From Chitinophagaceae bacterium (GTDB taxonomy: Bacteria; Bacteroidota; Bacteroidia; Chitinophagales; Chitinophagaceae), in assembly GCA_019247775.1 (NCBI GenBank), contig JAFBAN010000115.1, forward strand, positions 1-58,639: 58,639 nucleotides of DNA, written 5' to 3'. How positions within the stretch are numbered: the first letter of the stretch is position 1; the number at the start of each line of letters is the position of its first letter. Under the pieces are notes generated by a model, which was given only the letters and a program-made list of their open reading frames with translations, had not been told where the DNA came from and made no database searches. This document shows positions 28,281-36,531 of the stretch, one piece after another. Both the position numbers and the translations under genes were made by a program.

Positions 28281-30743
28281 TCATTCTGTGCGTAAGCTTT
28301 TTACCGGGTTTGCCCTCGCGGAACGCAGGGTTTGAAAACCTATCACCACAAGGGCCGTTACCAGGGCCAGCAGTCCGGCCGCTGCAAAAATCCACCAGCT
28401 CATATCGGTCCTGTAAGCGAAGTTTTCCAGCCAGCGATGCATGGCATACCAGGCGACGGGAACTGCCAGTACAATTGCCAAAAGGATAAGTTTTATGAAA
28501 TCCCTTGAAAGCAGTGCAATAATACCTGATACCGATGCGCCTAAAACTTTCCGGATCCCGATCTCTTTGGTGCGCTGCGTTGCCATCAGCAGCGCCAATC
28601 CGGAAAGACCGAGGCAGGCAATGAAAATAGCAAGGCCGGCAAAAAGCCCGAATACCTTACCAAAAAGGTAATCACTCGCGTATTGACGGTTGAATTTTTC
28701 ATCCAGGAAATAATAGTCGAATACATTTCCCGGAAAAAAGTCTGCATAGGCTTTTTTGATATCTGCCATCGTAGCGGATAATTCATGTGGATCCACCTTC
28801 AGGGAGAACTGGCTATAGGTACCCTGAAGGGTAGGCATGATCAACAGGGGTTCAATCGTTTTTTTCAGAGAGTTCTGATGAAAATCCGCCACCACACCTG
28901 CAACCTCCCATTTCCTGTCAAAGAAGGTCAGGGATTTGCCTAATGCGTCTTCGGGTGTTTTAAATTCGAGCTGGCGCAGCGCGGTCTCGTTGACCAGTAC
29001 GGTATGAACTTTTGAAAGGTCATTGTTGTAATCGGTGGGCCCGAAATTCCTGCCAGCCAGGAGACGGATCTTATACAAATTCAAAAAATGCTCATCCACA
29101 CCCATATTCGTCATGGTTGCTTTGGGCCCGGCAGGTAAATCTGTACGGCTTACACCATTTACCTTACCCAGCTCATCGCCCGGGATCCTTCCCGAAACCG
29201 CAGCGCCTTTTACGCGGGGCAGCTGGCCTACCGAAGCGATAAATCCCGACGCTTTACTGGTAAAAGAAGAATCGAATGCTGTCAGCACCGGCCTGCGCAG
29301 TACCAGCATCTGATCCATATCGTACCCGAGCGGCTTGCCCGTCATGAATGCCAGTTGCCGGTATACCATGAAGGCGCCGGTAATGAGTATGATCGTTACT
29401 GCAAACTGCCCGGTTACCAGCACTTTGCGGAACAGCACGCCACCGGCGGAAGATTTGAACCTTCCTTTCAGAACTGCATTCGGACGATAGGCGGAGAGCA
29501 CAAAGGCAGGATAAAACCCCGATAAAAAAATACCGGCCGCAGTGAAGCCGATAAACAGCAGCGAAACACCGGAACTCAAGCCCTCATTTGTCCACAACCC
29601 GCGGATGGAGAGGTTGCGGTGTACGAGATCGTTGAAGACTGGCTGTACCAACTGCACGAAGAGAGTGGCCAGGCCTAGAGCCAGAAGATTTATAAGCAAC
29701 GATTCCGTTAAAAATTGTGTTACAAGCTGCAGCCTTGAAGCGCCGATCACTTTGCGTACACCCACTTCTTTTGCCCGCTCCAGCGACCTGGCAGTTGAAA
29801 GGTTCACGTAATTTACCCAGGCAAGGGTAAGTATAAAAAGTCCTATCACCAGCAGGCCCCAGACAATGGTATGACTGCCCGGGCCGGTAATTTCGTATTC
29901 GAAATCTGAATACAGGTGCGCGTCTTTTACAGGTTGAAGAGAGAAAATCTCCTTAACAGCTGCAGCTTTGGCATCCGGAAAATACTTATTGCTGCGTTCG
30001 GTAAACGCAGCAGCTACTGCACGTGCATCAGCCCCGGGCCGCAGTTGAATGTAATGCCAGAAAAAGGGCTGCGTAAAATTATAATCGGCAATGGCCCAAC
30101 GCAGGCCGCCGGTAGGGCTGTAAAAGGTCGAATAGGAAAGCAGGAGGTCAAAATTCAGGTGAGAATTTTCCGGAACGTCTTTAGCGACACCTGTTATCTT
30201 GTACGGTACCGAATCCCGGTCGAATCTCACTACTTTGCCAAGCAGGTCTTCCATCCTGGGAGCGCCGAAAAACTGTCGCCCGAGTTTTTCAGACACGACA
30301 ATGCTGTTAGACTCAACCAATGCTGTTCTGCTGTCGCCTGCGATCAGAGGGAAGGAGAACATCGAAAGAAAAGAAGGATCGGTTGCTATCGCGCGCTGGT
30401 CTGCGATCTTTTTATCGCCGAAGGAGATCACTTCCACCCGGTACGGTTCCACCCGGCAGAAATTGGTCACGTCAGGCATTTCATCTTTCATCGCTTTTCC
30501 AATTCCCGAATAGGTCATGGTGCTGTGCTGCACGCGCTTACCCTGCTGGTAGCGATCATTGACCACGCGATAGAGGTTGGGAAGATTGGTATTGAAATGA
30601 TCAAAGCTCAGTTCGTAGTTGACATACTGTATGATCAACATGCAGGCTGCCAGTCCCACGGCCAGGCCGCTGATGGATACAAACGAAAAGAAAGGATGCT
30701 TGCGCATATTCCTTATTGCAGCCAGCAGGTTGGTTTTGAGCAT
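28281..30743 (-). CDS. MacB/FtsX-type ABC transporter permease
   Basis: The 820-residue protein has the layout of the large Bacteroidota FtsX permeases. 'LAAIRNMRKHPFFSFVSISGLAVGLAACM' (first helix, 15-40) is followed by a MacB periplasmic domain, and a first FtsX module has 'RAKEVGVRKVIGAS' (about 325-450). A second periplasmic domain and a second FtsX module with 'RTKEIGIRKVLGAS' (about 690-815) complete it. It lacks an ATPase domain and no ATPase gene is next to it. Such permeases are thought to move or sense lipids, peptides or antibiotics at the envelope. The tandem dyad at 30835-30873 lies 92-130 bp upstream of its start. Confidence 0.85.
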   Translation of the reverse strand: MLKTNLLAAIRNMRKHPFFSFVSISGLAVGLAACMLIIQYVNYELSFDHFNTNLPNLYRVVNDRYQQGKRVQHSTMTYSGIGKAMKDEMPDVTNFCRVEPYRVEVISFGDKKIADQRAIATDPSFLSMFSFPLIAGDSRTALVESNSIVVSEKLGRQFFGAPRMEDLLGKVVRFDRDSVPYKITGVAKDVPENSHLNFDLLLSYSTFYSPTGGLRWAIADYNFTQPFFWHYIQLRPGADARAVAAAFTERSNKYFPDAKAAAVKEIFSLQPVKDAHLYSDFEYEITGPGSHTIVWGLLVIGLFILTLAWVNYVNLSTARSLERAKEVGVRKVIGASRLQLVTQFLTESLLINLLALGLATLFVQLVQPVFNDLVHRNLSIRGLWTNEGLSSGVSLLFIGFTAAGIFLSGFYPAFVLSAYRPNAVLKGRFKSSAGGVLFRKVLVTGQFAVTIILITGAFMVYRQLAFMTGKPLGYDMDQMLVLRRPVLTAFDSSFTSKASGFIASVGQLPRVKGAAVSGRIPGDELGKVNGVSRTDLPAGPKATMTNMGVDEHFLNLYKIRLLAGRNFGPTDYNNDLSKVHTVLVNETALRQLEFKTPEDALGKSLTFFDRKWEVAGVVADFHQNSLKKTIEPLLIMPTLQGTYSQFSLKVDPHELSATMADIKKAYADFFPGNVFDYYFLDEKFNRQYASDYLFGKVFGLFAGLAIFIACLGLSGLALLMATQRTKEIGIRKVLGASVSGIIALLSRDFIKLILLAIVLAVPVAWYAMHRWLENFAYRTDMSWWIFAAAGLLALVTALVVIGFQTLRSARANPVKSLRTE

Positions 30744-30834
30744 AGCAGTCCGTTTATCTTTCTGCGGGGAAAATTATGCCAGATAATTAATAGGTTGATT
30801 GATAGTTGGTTGTGCCTGAAACCAACAGGATAGT

Positions 30835-30873
30835 TGTCCGGTTGCGGACACTCAGTGTCCGGTATTGCGGAAG
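30835..30873 (-). promoter_or_regulatory. Tandem TGTCCG/CGGACA dyads upstream of the FtsX permease
   Basis: TGTCCG-N4-CGGACA (30835-30850) is followed after 5 nt by TGTCCG-N6-CGGAAG (30856-30873). The inner halves also form CGGACA-N5-TGTCCG. The block lies about 90-130 bp before the permease start, a distance more usual for an enhancer-like activator site than for a repressor site. The minus strand has a TGGCAT-containing stretch nearer the gene, but it does not match a sigma-54 promoter well. Confidence 0.55.
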
Positions 30874-31006
30874 GTAGTGATGCACCTTACCTGATTTGCA
30901 GATAATCCACAATCCTGACAAACTTATTTTTCTTCCCTTTTGTTCATGCTTCATCCGGATTATCCGGCATTTCAAACGATGGCATTATCGATAGAATAAA
31001 TCGGGT

Positions 31007-32263
31007 CTACCGATGTTTTGTATTTCCAGCTTTGGGATATCGCCGGACAAGATCGATGTAGTTCAACTGTTCTTTGCCCTCGTATAGTGGAGCGGAAATT
31101 CCTCTCAATGTTTTGTCGAAAAATTCAAGTGTATATCTGCAGGTTACCTGCAATACACGGCTTGCGAGAGCGGCTTCAGCGTTGGTACTGGCCTGCAAGA
31201 TGGGAAGATCACTAAAACTCATATGGGTTGAACTATCAAAGTGCAATACCACACGATAACTGCCTCCGGTAGCCGCCAGTACCGCATCCCTGTTGGCGCG
31301 TAACCTGGCAACAAGCGTTTCCACCTCTTGTCGTGACATGCCCATTGATTTCAACTCTTCATCGGTTGGCGGGGTAATGCGGTCACGCTCGAAAAGTAAA
31401 AAAGGCTGCTTCATGCCAGTACCATCCGGCCCCGGATAAAAGGGCATCATCATTACTACGCCGTCCTGATCCGCGCAACTCCTTATCCGTGCATCGAGCT
31501 GGCAGGCGCGGGCAGCCGCCCGTCCGCCAACCGAATGGCCCATGGCGCCCACTCTACTTAAGTCGAGATGACCCGCAAAAGGAATATCGCTTTCTTTCCT
31601 GTTCAGATAAGCCAGTTGATCGAGTGCGAACCGGATGTCCGCGGCCCACCACTCCACCCGCTTATTTTCATAAGTGATCTGTTGCTCTTCGGAAGTGCCG
31701 GCTGCCTCACGTTGTTTTTTTTCAAAAAGAATAAGACTGCTATCCTGAAGAGAGGCCAGCCATGCGTCATAGGGATGGGTAAGCGCCACCACGGTGTATC
31801 CATGGCTCACCAGGTCCTCTATCTGCGTGGTATATACCTGTGTGATCATGCCCATGCCATGCGAAAAGAAAATCACCGGCGATGTCTTCAAACGATGATC
31901 AAATGGGGCGCGTTCTTTTGCGTGCGTACGAATATTGCCAGACCTGATAAGGGCAGCGCCTGTCGTACCCAACAGTAAGCGTAGGCCCCTGGCTCCAAAA
32001 GCACGGTATGCGGCCATCGTGTCGAGGTAATGAACTGTAACACCGCCTGCATTTTCTGTAGGGTACCAGATATCTGCCACCACGCTGCGGTTTCTGGTGG
32101 AGGCAGATAATATTTCTTTACGGGATGTATCTGTCCACTCAAACCGGTGGTACCCGATATTAAATTTTCCCGATGGCAACGGAAGAGCCCGACCCAGGGC
32201 CAATTGCGCCGTGGCACCCGATGTTATGATCGATAGCACAAATAGTAAAATGGTTGTACGCAT
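31007..32263 (-). CDS. Exported alpha/beta hydrolase, PAF-acetylhydrolase-like
   Basis: I use the ATG at 32263, because a signal peptide follows (residues 1-20, ending GATAQ); the longer frame adds 44 residues of unlikely sequence. The 418-residue protein has 'FFSHGMG' (oxyanion region), nucleophile Ser244 in 'GHSVGG', a likely catalytic Asp in 'CADQDGVV' and a late His in 'HFDSSTHMSFSD'. The arrangement matches platelet-activating-factor acetylhydrolase isoform II and related lipases. It probably cleaves short acyl esters in the periplasm. The gene stands alone. Confidence 0.75.
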   Translation of the reverse strand: MRTTILLFVLSIITSGATAQLALGRALPLPSGKFNIGYHRFEWTDTSRKEILSASTRNRSVVADIWYPTENAGGVTVHYLDTMAAYRAFGARGLRLLLGTTGAALIRSGNIRTHAKERAPFDHRLKTSPVIFFSHGMGMITQVYTTQIEDLVSHGYTVVALTHPYDAWLASLQDSSLILFEKKQREAAGTSEEQQITYENKRVEWWAADIRFALDQLAYLNRKESDIPFAGHLDLSRVGAMGHSVGGRAAARACQLDARIRSCADQDGVVMMMPFYPGPDGTGMKQPFLLFERDRITPPTDEELKSMGMSRQEVETLVARLRANRDAVLAATGGSYRVVLHFDSSTHMSFSDLPILQASTNAEAALASRVLQVTCRYTLEFFDKTLRGISAPLYEGKEQLNYIDLVRRYPKAGNTKHR

Positions 32264-32553
32264 GAAATATGTATTGGGGTCGAACAATAGGGAAAAGAAG
32301 CAAAACGATTGAACCCATTGAGAAGTTACATTCTTACATAGCCTGCACCGATGAACACCACGCGGTTGGCTTTGAACTTTCAGCCGTGAAAACAAATTAA
32401 GTGAGATTTAAGCAGTTTCCCAGCTCCGGATTATGATATTATGATTCTATTGTGTATGTTGTTAAGCAGGGATGTGTGAGAAGTGTGACGGTAGTGATGC
32501 TGCCTGCGGTATGCGTTATCTGCGTTTTTTAACCAAAACTAAATATCATTAGC

Positions 32554-33111
32554 ATGTTAGACAATGACAGCATCGACAATTTGCCCAATCCTGAACAGAA
32601 TACAAATAATACATCGAAAGGCGGGTTCATTGGATTCATCATGTTGCACAATACCACGCTTATCGCCATTATCCTTTCGATAGCCGCTATGCTCGGTAAC
32701 AACCTTGAACGGATGCAGCAGAACGCTGACGAGGCTGAAAATGATATCAAGGACCGTCGTGAATATCTGGAAACAGAAACCCAGCGTTTATCAGAGGAGA
32801 TCGATCAGCTGGATCTGAAATATGACAGTACCTCCGCCAAATATGCCGAAATAGCTAAGGAATTAACGAGCCGCGCAGACAGTCTCAATAAGATCGAGAC
32901 TGAAACCATAAAAAAAGAGCACGAACAGGAGGTACTGCTTAAGCACATCGAAAATCAGAACAAGACAAGCAACGCTGCAGATACGATCTTCCAGGTTGCT
33001 ATACTCATCTCGAGTATAAGTCTTACCTCCAGGAATAAAAAATTAACATGGCTCGCAACATTGCTGACGGCAGCAGGTGTGGTAGCTGAGGTACTTATTT
33101 ATTTTGCTTGA
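32554..33111 (+). CDS. DUF4337-like membrane protein with coiled coil
   Basis: The 185-residue protein has an N-terminal membrane helix (about 32-48, 'TTLIAIILSIAAML'), a long charged coiled coil (about 50-140) with heptad Leu/Ile spacing, and two C-terminal hydrophobic segments ('FQVAILISSISLTSRNKK' and 'LATLLTAAGVVAEVLIYF'). This layout resembles DUF4337 proteins, whose function is unknown. The papain-fold protein begins 29 bp downstream on the same strand, so the two may form an operon. Upstream, 'TTAACCAAAAC' precedes the start, as it does before the small gene at 46616. Confidence 0.65.
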   Translation: MLDNDSIDNLPNPEQNTNNTSKGGFIGFIMLHNTTLIAIILSIAAMLGNNLERMQQNADEAENDIKDRREYLETETQRLSEEIDQLDLKYDSTSAKYAEIAKELTSRADSLNKIETETIKKEHEQEVLLKHIENQNKTSNAADTIFQVAILISSISLTSRNKKLTWLATLLTAAGVVAEVLIYFA

Positions 33112-33140
33112 ATCGTTTTATAAACATTGATCACGCACAC

Positions 33141-33941
33141 ATGGCTACAGAAAAAAAGATCAATCACTCGAAGATGAAACTGGGCAAACGCCCGCCAAGA
33201 CTGGATGACAGGACATTCCAATTATCATCATACCTGAATGACGAGGAACGTCCTCCAATGCCGCACGAATGGCGCTGGGCCGAAAAAATAGAGCCAACCA
33301 AATGGGGATTGATGCGCAACAAGCGTGCAGAGAATTGCACCTGTGCTGCCGCCGGCCATTTTATTATGGCGTGGACATCCAGTACGGGTAAAATGAAAAG
33401 ACCGCGTGATAAAGCCGTGATGCAGACCTATATTGCCCTTACCGGCTATGACCCCGTAACAGACGCTAACGACGACGGCGCCTATTCCATCGATGTGCTG
33501 AAATACTGGCGCAAGAACGATATCGATGGACATAAGATACTTGCATTTGCCGCCATGGATCCAAAAAACCACCGGCAGATCAAAGAGGCGATCTATTTAT
33601 TTGGCGGATGTTTTGCAGGATTGGCGCTTCCGTTGTCTGCTCAAAAACAGGCGGTATGGGATGTTCCGCCAGGCGGTGCAACCGGGCGCGGCGAACTCGC
33701 TTCCTGGGGCGGACATGCAGTATTGATCATCGGCTACAGCAAAGAGGGGCTTCTATGCGTTACCTGGGGAAAGGAAAAAATGCTTACCTGGGATTTCTGG
33801 GATGCTTATTGCGAAGAAGCCTTCGCGGCATTCAGTGAGGATTTTATTAAAGATGAAAAAACGCCAACGGGTATCAACATTCATACATTGACCAGGGATC
33901 TGGATATCCTAAAGCAAAAGAAAGCCCGGCAGGCTTCCTGA
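33141..33941 (+). CDS. Papain-fold protein, peptidase-like
   Basis: About 266 residues from the ATG at 33141; an upstream TTG at 33108 overlaps the previous stop and is less likely. There is no signal peptide. A papain-like core can be traced: 'WGLMRNKRAENCTCAAAGH' places a candidate nucleophile at C66 or C68, and 'WGGHAVLIIGYSKEG' supplies His192. The usual Asn of 'KNSWG' is replaced by 'VTWGK', so catalysis may be altered or absent. It is cytoplasmic as predicted. It follows the DUF4337-like gene and converges on the tandem micropeptide genes 71 bp away. I cannot assign a substrate. Confidence 0.65.
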   Translation: MATEKKINHSKMKLGKRPPRLDDRTFQLSSYLNDEERPPMPHEWRWAEKIEPTKWGLMRNKRAENCTCAAAGHFIMAWTSSTGKMKRPRDKAVMQTYIALTGYDPVTDANDDGAYSIDVLKYWRKNDIDGHKILAFAAMDPKNHRQIKEAIYLFGGCFAGLALPLSAQKQAVWDVPPGGATGRGELASWGGHAVLIIGYSKEGLLCVTWGKEKMLTWDFWDAYCEEAFAAFSEDFIKDEKTPTGINIHTLTRDLDILKQKKARQAS

Positions 33942-34011
33942 TCATGGAAGAGAGCAGCCCGTAGATTCTTTACCGTTATGCATTTTGCTTTCAGCACCCG
34001 AGTCACTTCCT

Positions 34012-34134
34012 CTACGAAGTAGAACTGGAACCTTTACCCATTTTTCGGGAGCTGGTTTTAGTAGTGGCTGTTTTTTTTGCGGATGCCGGTTTCTTCGTTG
34101 CCGTTTTAACGGCTGTCCTTTTTGCTTTTGCCAT
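34012..34134 (-). CDS. Lys/Ala-rich micropeptide 4 of a tandem array
   Basis: A 40-residue frame: MAKAKRTAVKTATKKP, then ASAKKTATT, then the shared tail KTSSRKMGKGSSSTS. It has the same start (M-A/S-K-A-K) and the same core KTSSRKMG as the three genes upstream. No signal peptide or membrane segment; very basic. It is the last of four, 24 nt after gene 3, and ends 71 bp from the converging papain-fold gene. Its end (SSSTS) replaces the GG ending of genes 2 and 3. The function is unknown; nucleic-acid binding or a histone-H1-tail-like role would fit the composition. Confidence 0.75.
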   Translation of the reverse strand: MAKAKRTAVKTATKKPASAKKTATTKTSSRKMGKGSSSTS

Positions 34135-34158
34135 AGGTTGTTAAATGAGTTGTGTAGC

Positions 34159-34284
34159 CTATCCCCCTTTTCCGCCCGACGCTCCCATTTTACGAGAGCT
34201 GGTTTTAGCACCTGCCGTTTTCTTTACCGGAGCTGCTTTCTTCGTTACCGTTTTTTTTGCTGCTGCTTTTTTCGCTTTTGACAT
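34159..34284 (-). CDS. Lys/Ala-rich micropeptide 3 of a tandem array
   Basis: A 41-residue frame: MSKAKKAAAKKTVTKK, AAPVKKTAGA, KTSSRKMGASGGKGG. The core KTSSRKMG is identical to that of genes 2 and 4, while the Lys/Ala/Thr linker differs in sequence and length. It ends with a free Gly-Gly. The gap from gene 2 is 32 nt. Selection for protein sequence is suggested by conservation of the tail against a drifting linker. No known family is recognised. Confidence 0.75.
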   Translation of the reverse strand: MSKAKKAAAKKTVTKKAAPVKKTAGAKTSSRKMGASGGKGG

Positions 34285-34316
34285 AATTTTTTTTAATTGA
34301 TTCAATAAGGTAGGAA

Positions 34317-34433
34317 TTAACCGCCCTTTCCGCCGCCTTTTCCCATTTTACGTGAGCTGGTTTTTGGTGTATTTGCTGCTGTTGTTTTTTTCGATGCCTC
34401 TTTTTTCTGAGCAGTTTTTTTTGCTTTTGCCAT
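34317..34433 (-). CDS. Lys/Ala-rich micropeptide 2 of a tandem array
   Basis: A 38-residue frame: MAKAKKTAQKKEASKK, TTAANTP, KTSSRKMGKGGGKGG. It is the most Gly-rich member and ends in Gly-Gly. It starts 26 nt after the stop of gene 1. An A/T-rich leader precedes each ATG, without a clear Shine-Dalgarno, as is normal in Bacteroidota. Confidence 0.75.
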   Translation of the reverse strand: MAKAKKTAQKKEASKKTTAANTPKTSSRKMGKGGGKGG

Positions 34434-34459
34434 GGTTTCTTTTATGATCTGTTACAGGA

Positions 34460-34567
34460 TTAACCGGAGCTTTTGCCCCCTGTCCCCATTCTACGTTGAC
34501 TGGTTTTAGCGGTAGCTGGTTTTTTTGATGCCGTTTTTTTCGCAGCCGGCTTTTTAGCTTTAGCCAT
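34460..34567 (-). CDS. Lys/Ala-rich micropeptide 1 of a tandem array
   Basis: A 35-residue frame: MAKAKKPAAKKTASKK, PATA, KTSQRRMGTGGKSSG. It is the first and the most diverged gene (KTSQRRMG instead of KTSSRKMG), which argues for an older paralogue. The four genes lie head to tail with gaps of 26, 32 and 24 nt, as a single operon. No good promoter was found; a weak TTG and TATATTGT pair lies about 50-75 nt upstream. Confidence 0.75.
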   Translation of the reverse strand: MAKAKKPAAKKTASKKPATAKTSQRRMGTGGKSSG

Positions 34568-35232
34568 AAAATTGGTTGTGAGGTGATCAGTTATGATTCA
34601 TCTAAAACAATATATGTCTTTATTGCTGCAATTAAAAGAAGCGGTTGCCGGAAACCGGGGATAATAGATCTTTTAAAGGGTTTTTAATTTCACCGGTTAC
34701 CCAACCTCCCTTTTTCAATGGAGTATCAATGTAAATGGTTGTAGGGAAAGAGATCTGTGTAACTTGAAGTGACGGAACACCTGCAGTTAATTACAGAAGC
34801 GGAGTTAAATGGTAAGTACCATGACAAAGGATTTTGCATAAGTTTTGCCATAATCGAAGAGTCCGGTAAGTTATCTATTCTACTACATTATCAAACAATT
34901 ATCGAGTAATATTTGACAACATTCGCGAACTAAGCCGGTGAAGCGAAGCGAAATCGGTGGTTTTTGGTCCAGTTAACAGCAACCTTCCTGAATCCCGGGA
35001 TCGGCAGGTGACAGTTACCTTCTATGAGTGTACAGGTTATCGAACGCCTGTTTTACCGAGCCGCTGGATTTGTCAGGCATATTTTTTTAATGTAGAATTT
35101 TCGGTAACTGCTTTTTCTGCAGTTACTATGATTGAAGGGTTCATTACCACCCTGATTAAAAGACGTGCCCGGGTACCGCCGTACCGATTCCTGAGTCACG
35201 GATATTTAATAAATTTATAGAAAAATCGACTA
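34568..35232. other. 665-bp intergenic region, no gene recognised
   Basis: It separates the minus-strand micropeptide operon from the plus-strand MEDS gene, so it should hold both promoters. It is A/T-richer than its surroundings. A near-match to the -7 box (AATATTTG) lies near 34907. A plus-strand frame at 34957-35220 has no family features and I do not accept it. I see no strong hairpin or repeat. Confidence 0.5.
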
Positions 35233-35850
35233 GTGAATACCGATGCGAGACATCAATGCATGATCTACGGGGGGCCCCCTTCGGAGAGGTTGCCGATGAT
35301 TGCCGCAATCATAAAGCAAAAGCTTGACGAAGGTTACCGCTGTCTGTACCTTAATAGTGCACCAATGGTAGCCGGCCTGCGGTCAACCTTATCTGCAGCC
35401 GGCGTCGAAGTTGTTTACGAGATCGCCAAGGCTCGACTGATCTTATCCTCCAAACCTGTCTCTACATCTGCTGGCTTCAACGCGGTAAAGCTGTTGCACA
35501 CACTGGAAGATTCCCTGGACCAGGCGCTAACTGATGGCTATAAAGGTTTGTGGGCGTCTGGAGATATGACTTGGGAGTTCGGCCCTAAAAAAGAATTTTC
35601 CCAGCTGCTGGAATATGAACTGAGATTGGAAGAGTTGTTCGGCAGGCGAAAGGAGATGTGCGGTATCTGCCAATATCACAAGGACACGCTGCCGGATGAG
35701 GCTTTGCGACAAAGCATTTTGGTACATTCGCATTTTGTAACAAGTGATACACTGACCCGTATAAATCCGCATTACCTGAAATCGGCATGGCCCGTTGATC
35801 CCGTCACACGCGCGGAAATGGATCAATTGATTGCTGAACTTTGCCGATAG
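35233..35850 (+). CDS. Stand-alone MEDS-domain protein, second copy
   Basis: The 205-residue protein begins with GTG (35233). It shows the MEDS pattern: 'CMIYGGPPSERLPMIAAII', 'EGYRCLYLN', 'KLLHTLEDSLDQALTDGYKGL' with 'LWASGDMTWEFG' in the middle, and 'MCGICQYHKDTLP' near the end. It has no output domain, like the MEDS protein at 8601. Its neighbours here are CheB-like, hybrid kinase and REC proteins, so it may feed a sensory circuit in this cluster. The ligand is unknown. Confidence 0.75.
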   Translation: MNTDARHQCMIYGGPPSERLPMIAAIIKQKLDEGYRCLYLNSAPMVAGLRSTLSAAGVEVVYEIAKARLILSSKPVSTSAGFNAVKLLHTLEDSLDQALTDGYKGLWASGDMTWEFGPKKEFSQLLEYELRLEELFGRRKEMCGICQYHKDTLPDEALRQSILVHSHFVTSDTLTRINPHYLKSAWPVDPVTRAEMDQLIAELCR

Positions 35851-35998
35851 GGATCTGTGATCCGTTAAACATTTTCTTCTTTGCTCTGAAGAACGAGAAT
35901 ATATTAGTCTACGTGACATTTTATGCTTACCTTGTGGCTAACGGGTCGATTGACAACCCTCTCGTAACGACCCATCTCTCTGCTACAACACTTTTTCA

Positions 35999-36268
35999 AT
36001 GAACCAGAAATTAGTGGATGCTATCCGTGCCGGAACGCACGGGGAAGAGGCATTCCTGCAATCAGTAGAAAATAATTACCGTGTTTCCCGCGAAGATATC
36101 ATCCCGGTAATCGAAGAACTGGGTTTTGTCAAAGCCAGGATCATTACCTATTTTGAAGTACACAGGTATCTTACCAGGAAAGGTATTTCTCCCGAAGACA
36201 TAAAAGCGGAAGCTTTCCAGGAATCTAAACTGTCGAACCAGCAATTCAGCGGCAGCGCCTATAACTGA
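35999..36268 (+). CDS. Small protein of unknown function
   Basis: An 89-residue frame with acidic and helical character: 'VDAIRAGTHGEEAFLQSVENNYRVS', quoted as the start of its helical part, then 'EDIIPVIEELGFVKARIITYFEVHRYLTRKG'. No membrane segment or signal. The spacing of hydrophobic residues looks like a small helical bundle. It starts 149 bp after the MEDS gene. A perfect 8-bp dyad lies 33 bp after its stop. I do not recognise a family. Confidence 0.55.
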   Translation: MNQKLVDAIRAGTHGEEAFLQSVENNYRVSREDIIPVIEELGFVKARIITYFEVHRYLTRKGISPEDIKAEAFQESKLSNQQFSGSAYN

Positions 36269-36300
36269 TAGTACACAGCTTTCTCAAACGACGTCCTGCT

Positions 36301-36323
36301 AGATGGTCACTTGTGGACCATCT
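36301..36323. promoter_or_regulatory. Perfect 8-bp dyad
   Basis: AGATGGTC (36301-36308), a 7-nt loop, then GACCATCT (36316-36323). There is no T-run after it, so it is either a weak RNA hairpin at the end of the 89-residue gene or a protein-binding dyad. A second dyad, GTCAATT-TG-AATTGAC, lies at 36453-36468. Confidence 0.45.
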
Positions 36324-36531
36324 GCACAATCCAATTAAACTGACCCGCCTTTTCCCTTGCGCAACATTTCCTTATCTCTACTGTTCATCTTGCTACTGCA
36401 TAACATCTCTTACAGAAAATAAAAGGGGATCAATTTAAAACGGACTGGATGAGTCAATTTGAATTGACAACATGGTACATCAAAGCCGGACAAGCTGGGT
36501 CTCTGCAACGGATTTGCAGCACATCTTATTG

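Noticed and set aside
30744..30800. A sigma-54 promoter for the FtsX permease
   Set aside because: TGGCAT is present on the minus strand, but the -12 GC is not at the right spacing.
29916..30833. A 305-codon frame opposite the FtsX permease
   Set aside because: It is the antisense of a strong FtsX gene and has no family features.
33942..34211. An 89-codon minus-strand frame across micropeptides 3 and 4
   Set aside because: It is another frame of the same bases as the two paralogous peptides, whose shared motifs are the better explanation.
34012..34567. RiPP precursors cleaved at a double glycine
   Set aside because: Gly-Gly is at the very C-terminus of only two of four peptides; there is no leader/core split, modifying enzyme or exporter nearby.
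34957..35220. An 87-codon plus-strand frame upstream of the MEDS gene
   Set aside because: No domain, signal or membrane pattern, a Cys/Trp-scattered sequence and GTG start; it lies in the region expected to hold promoters.
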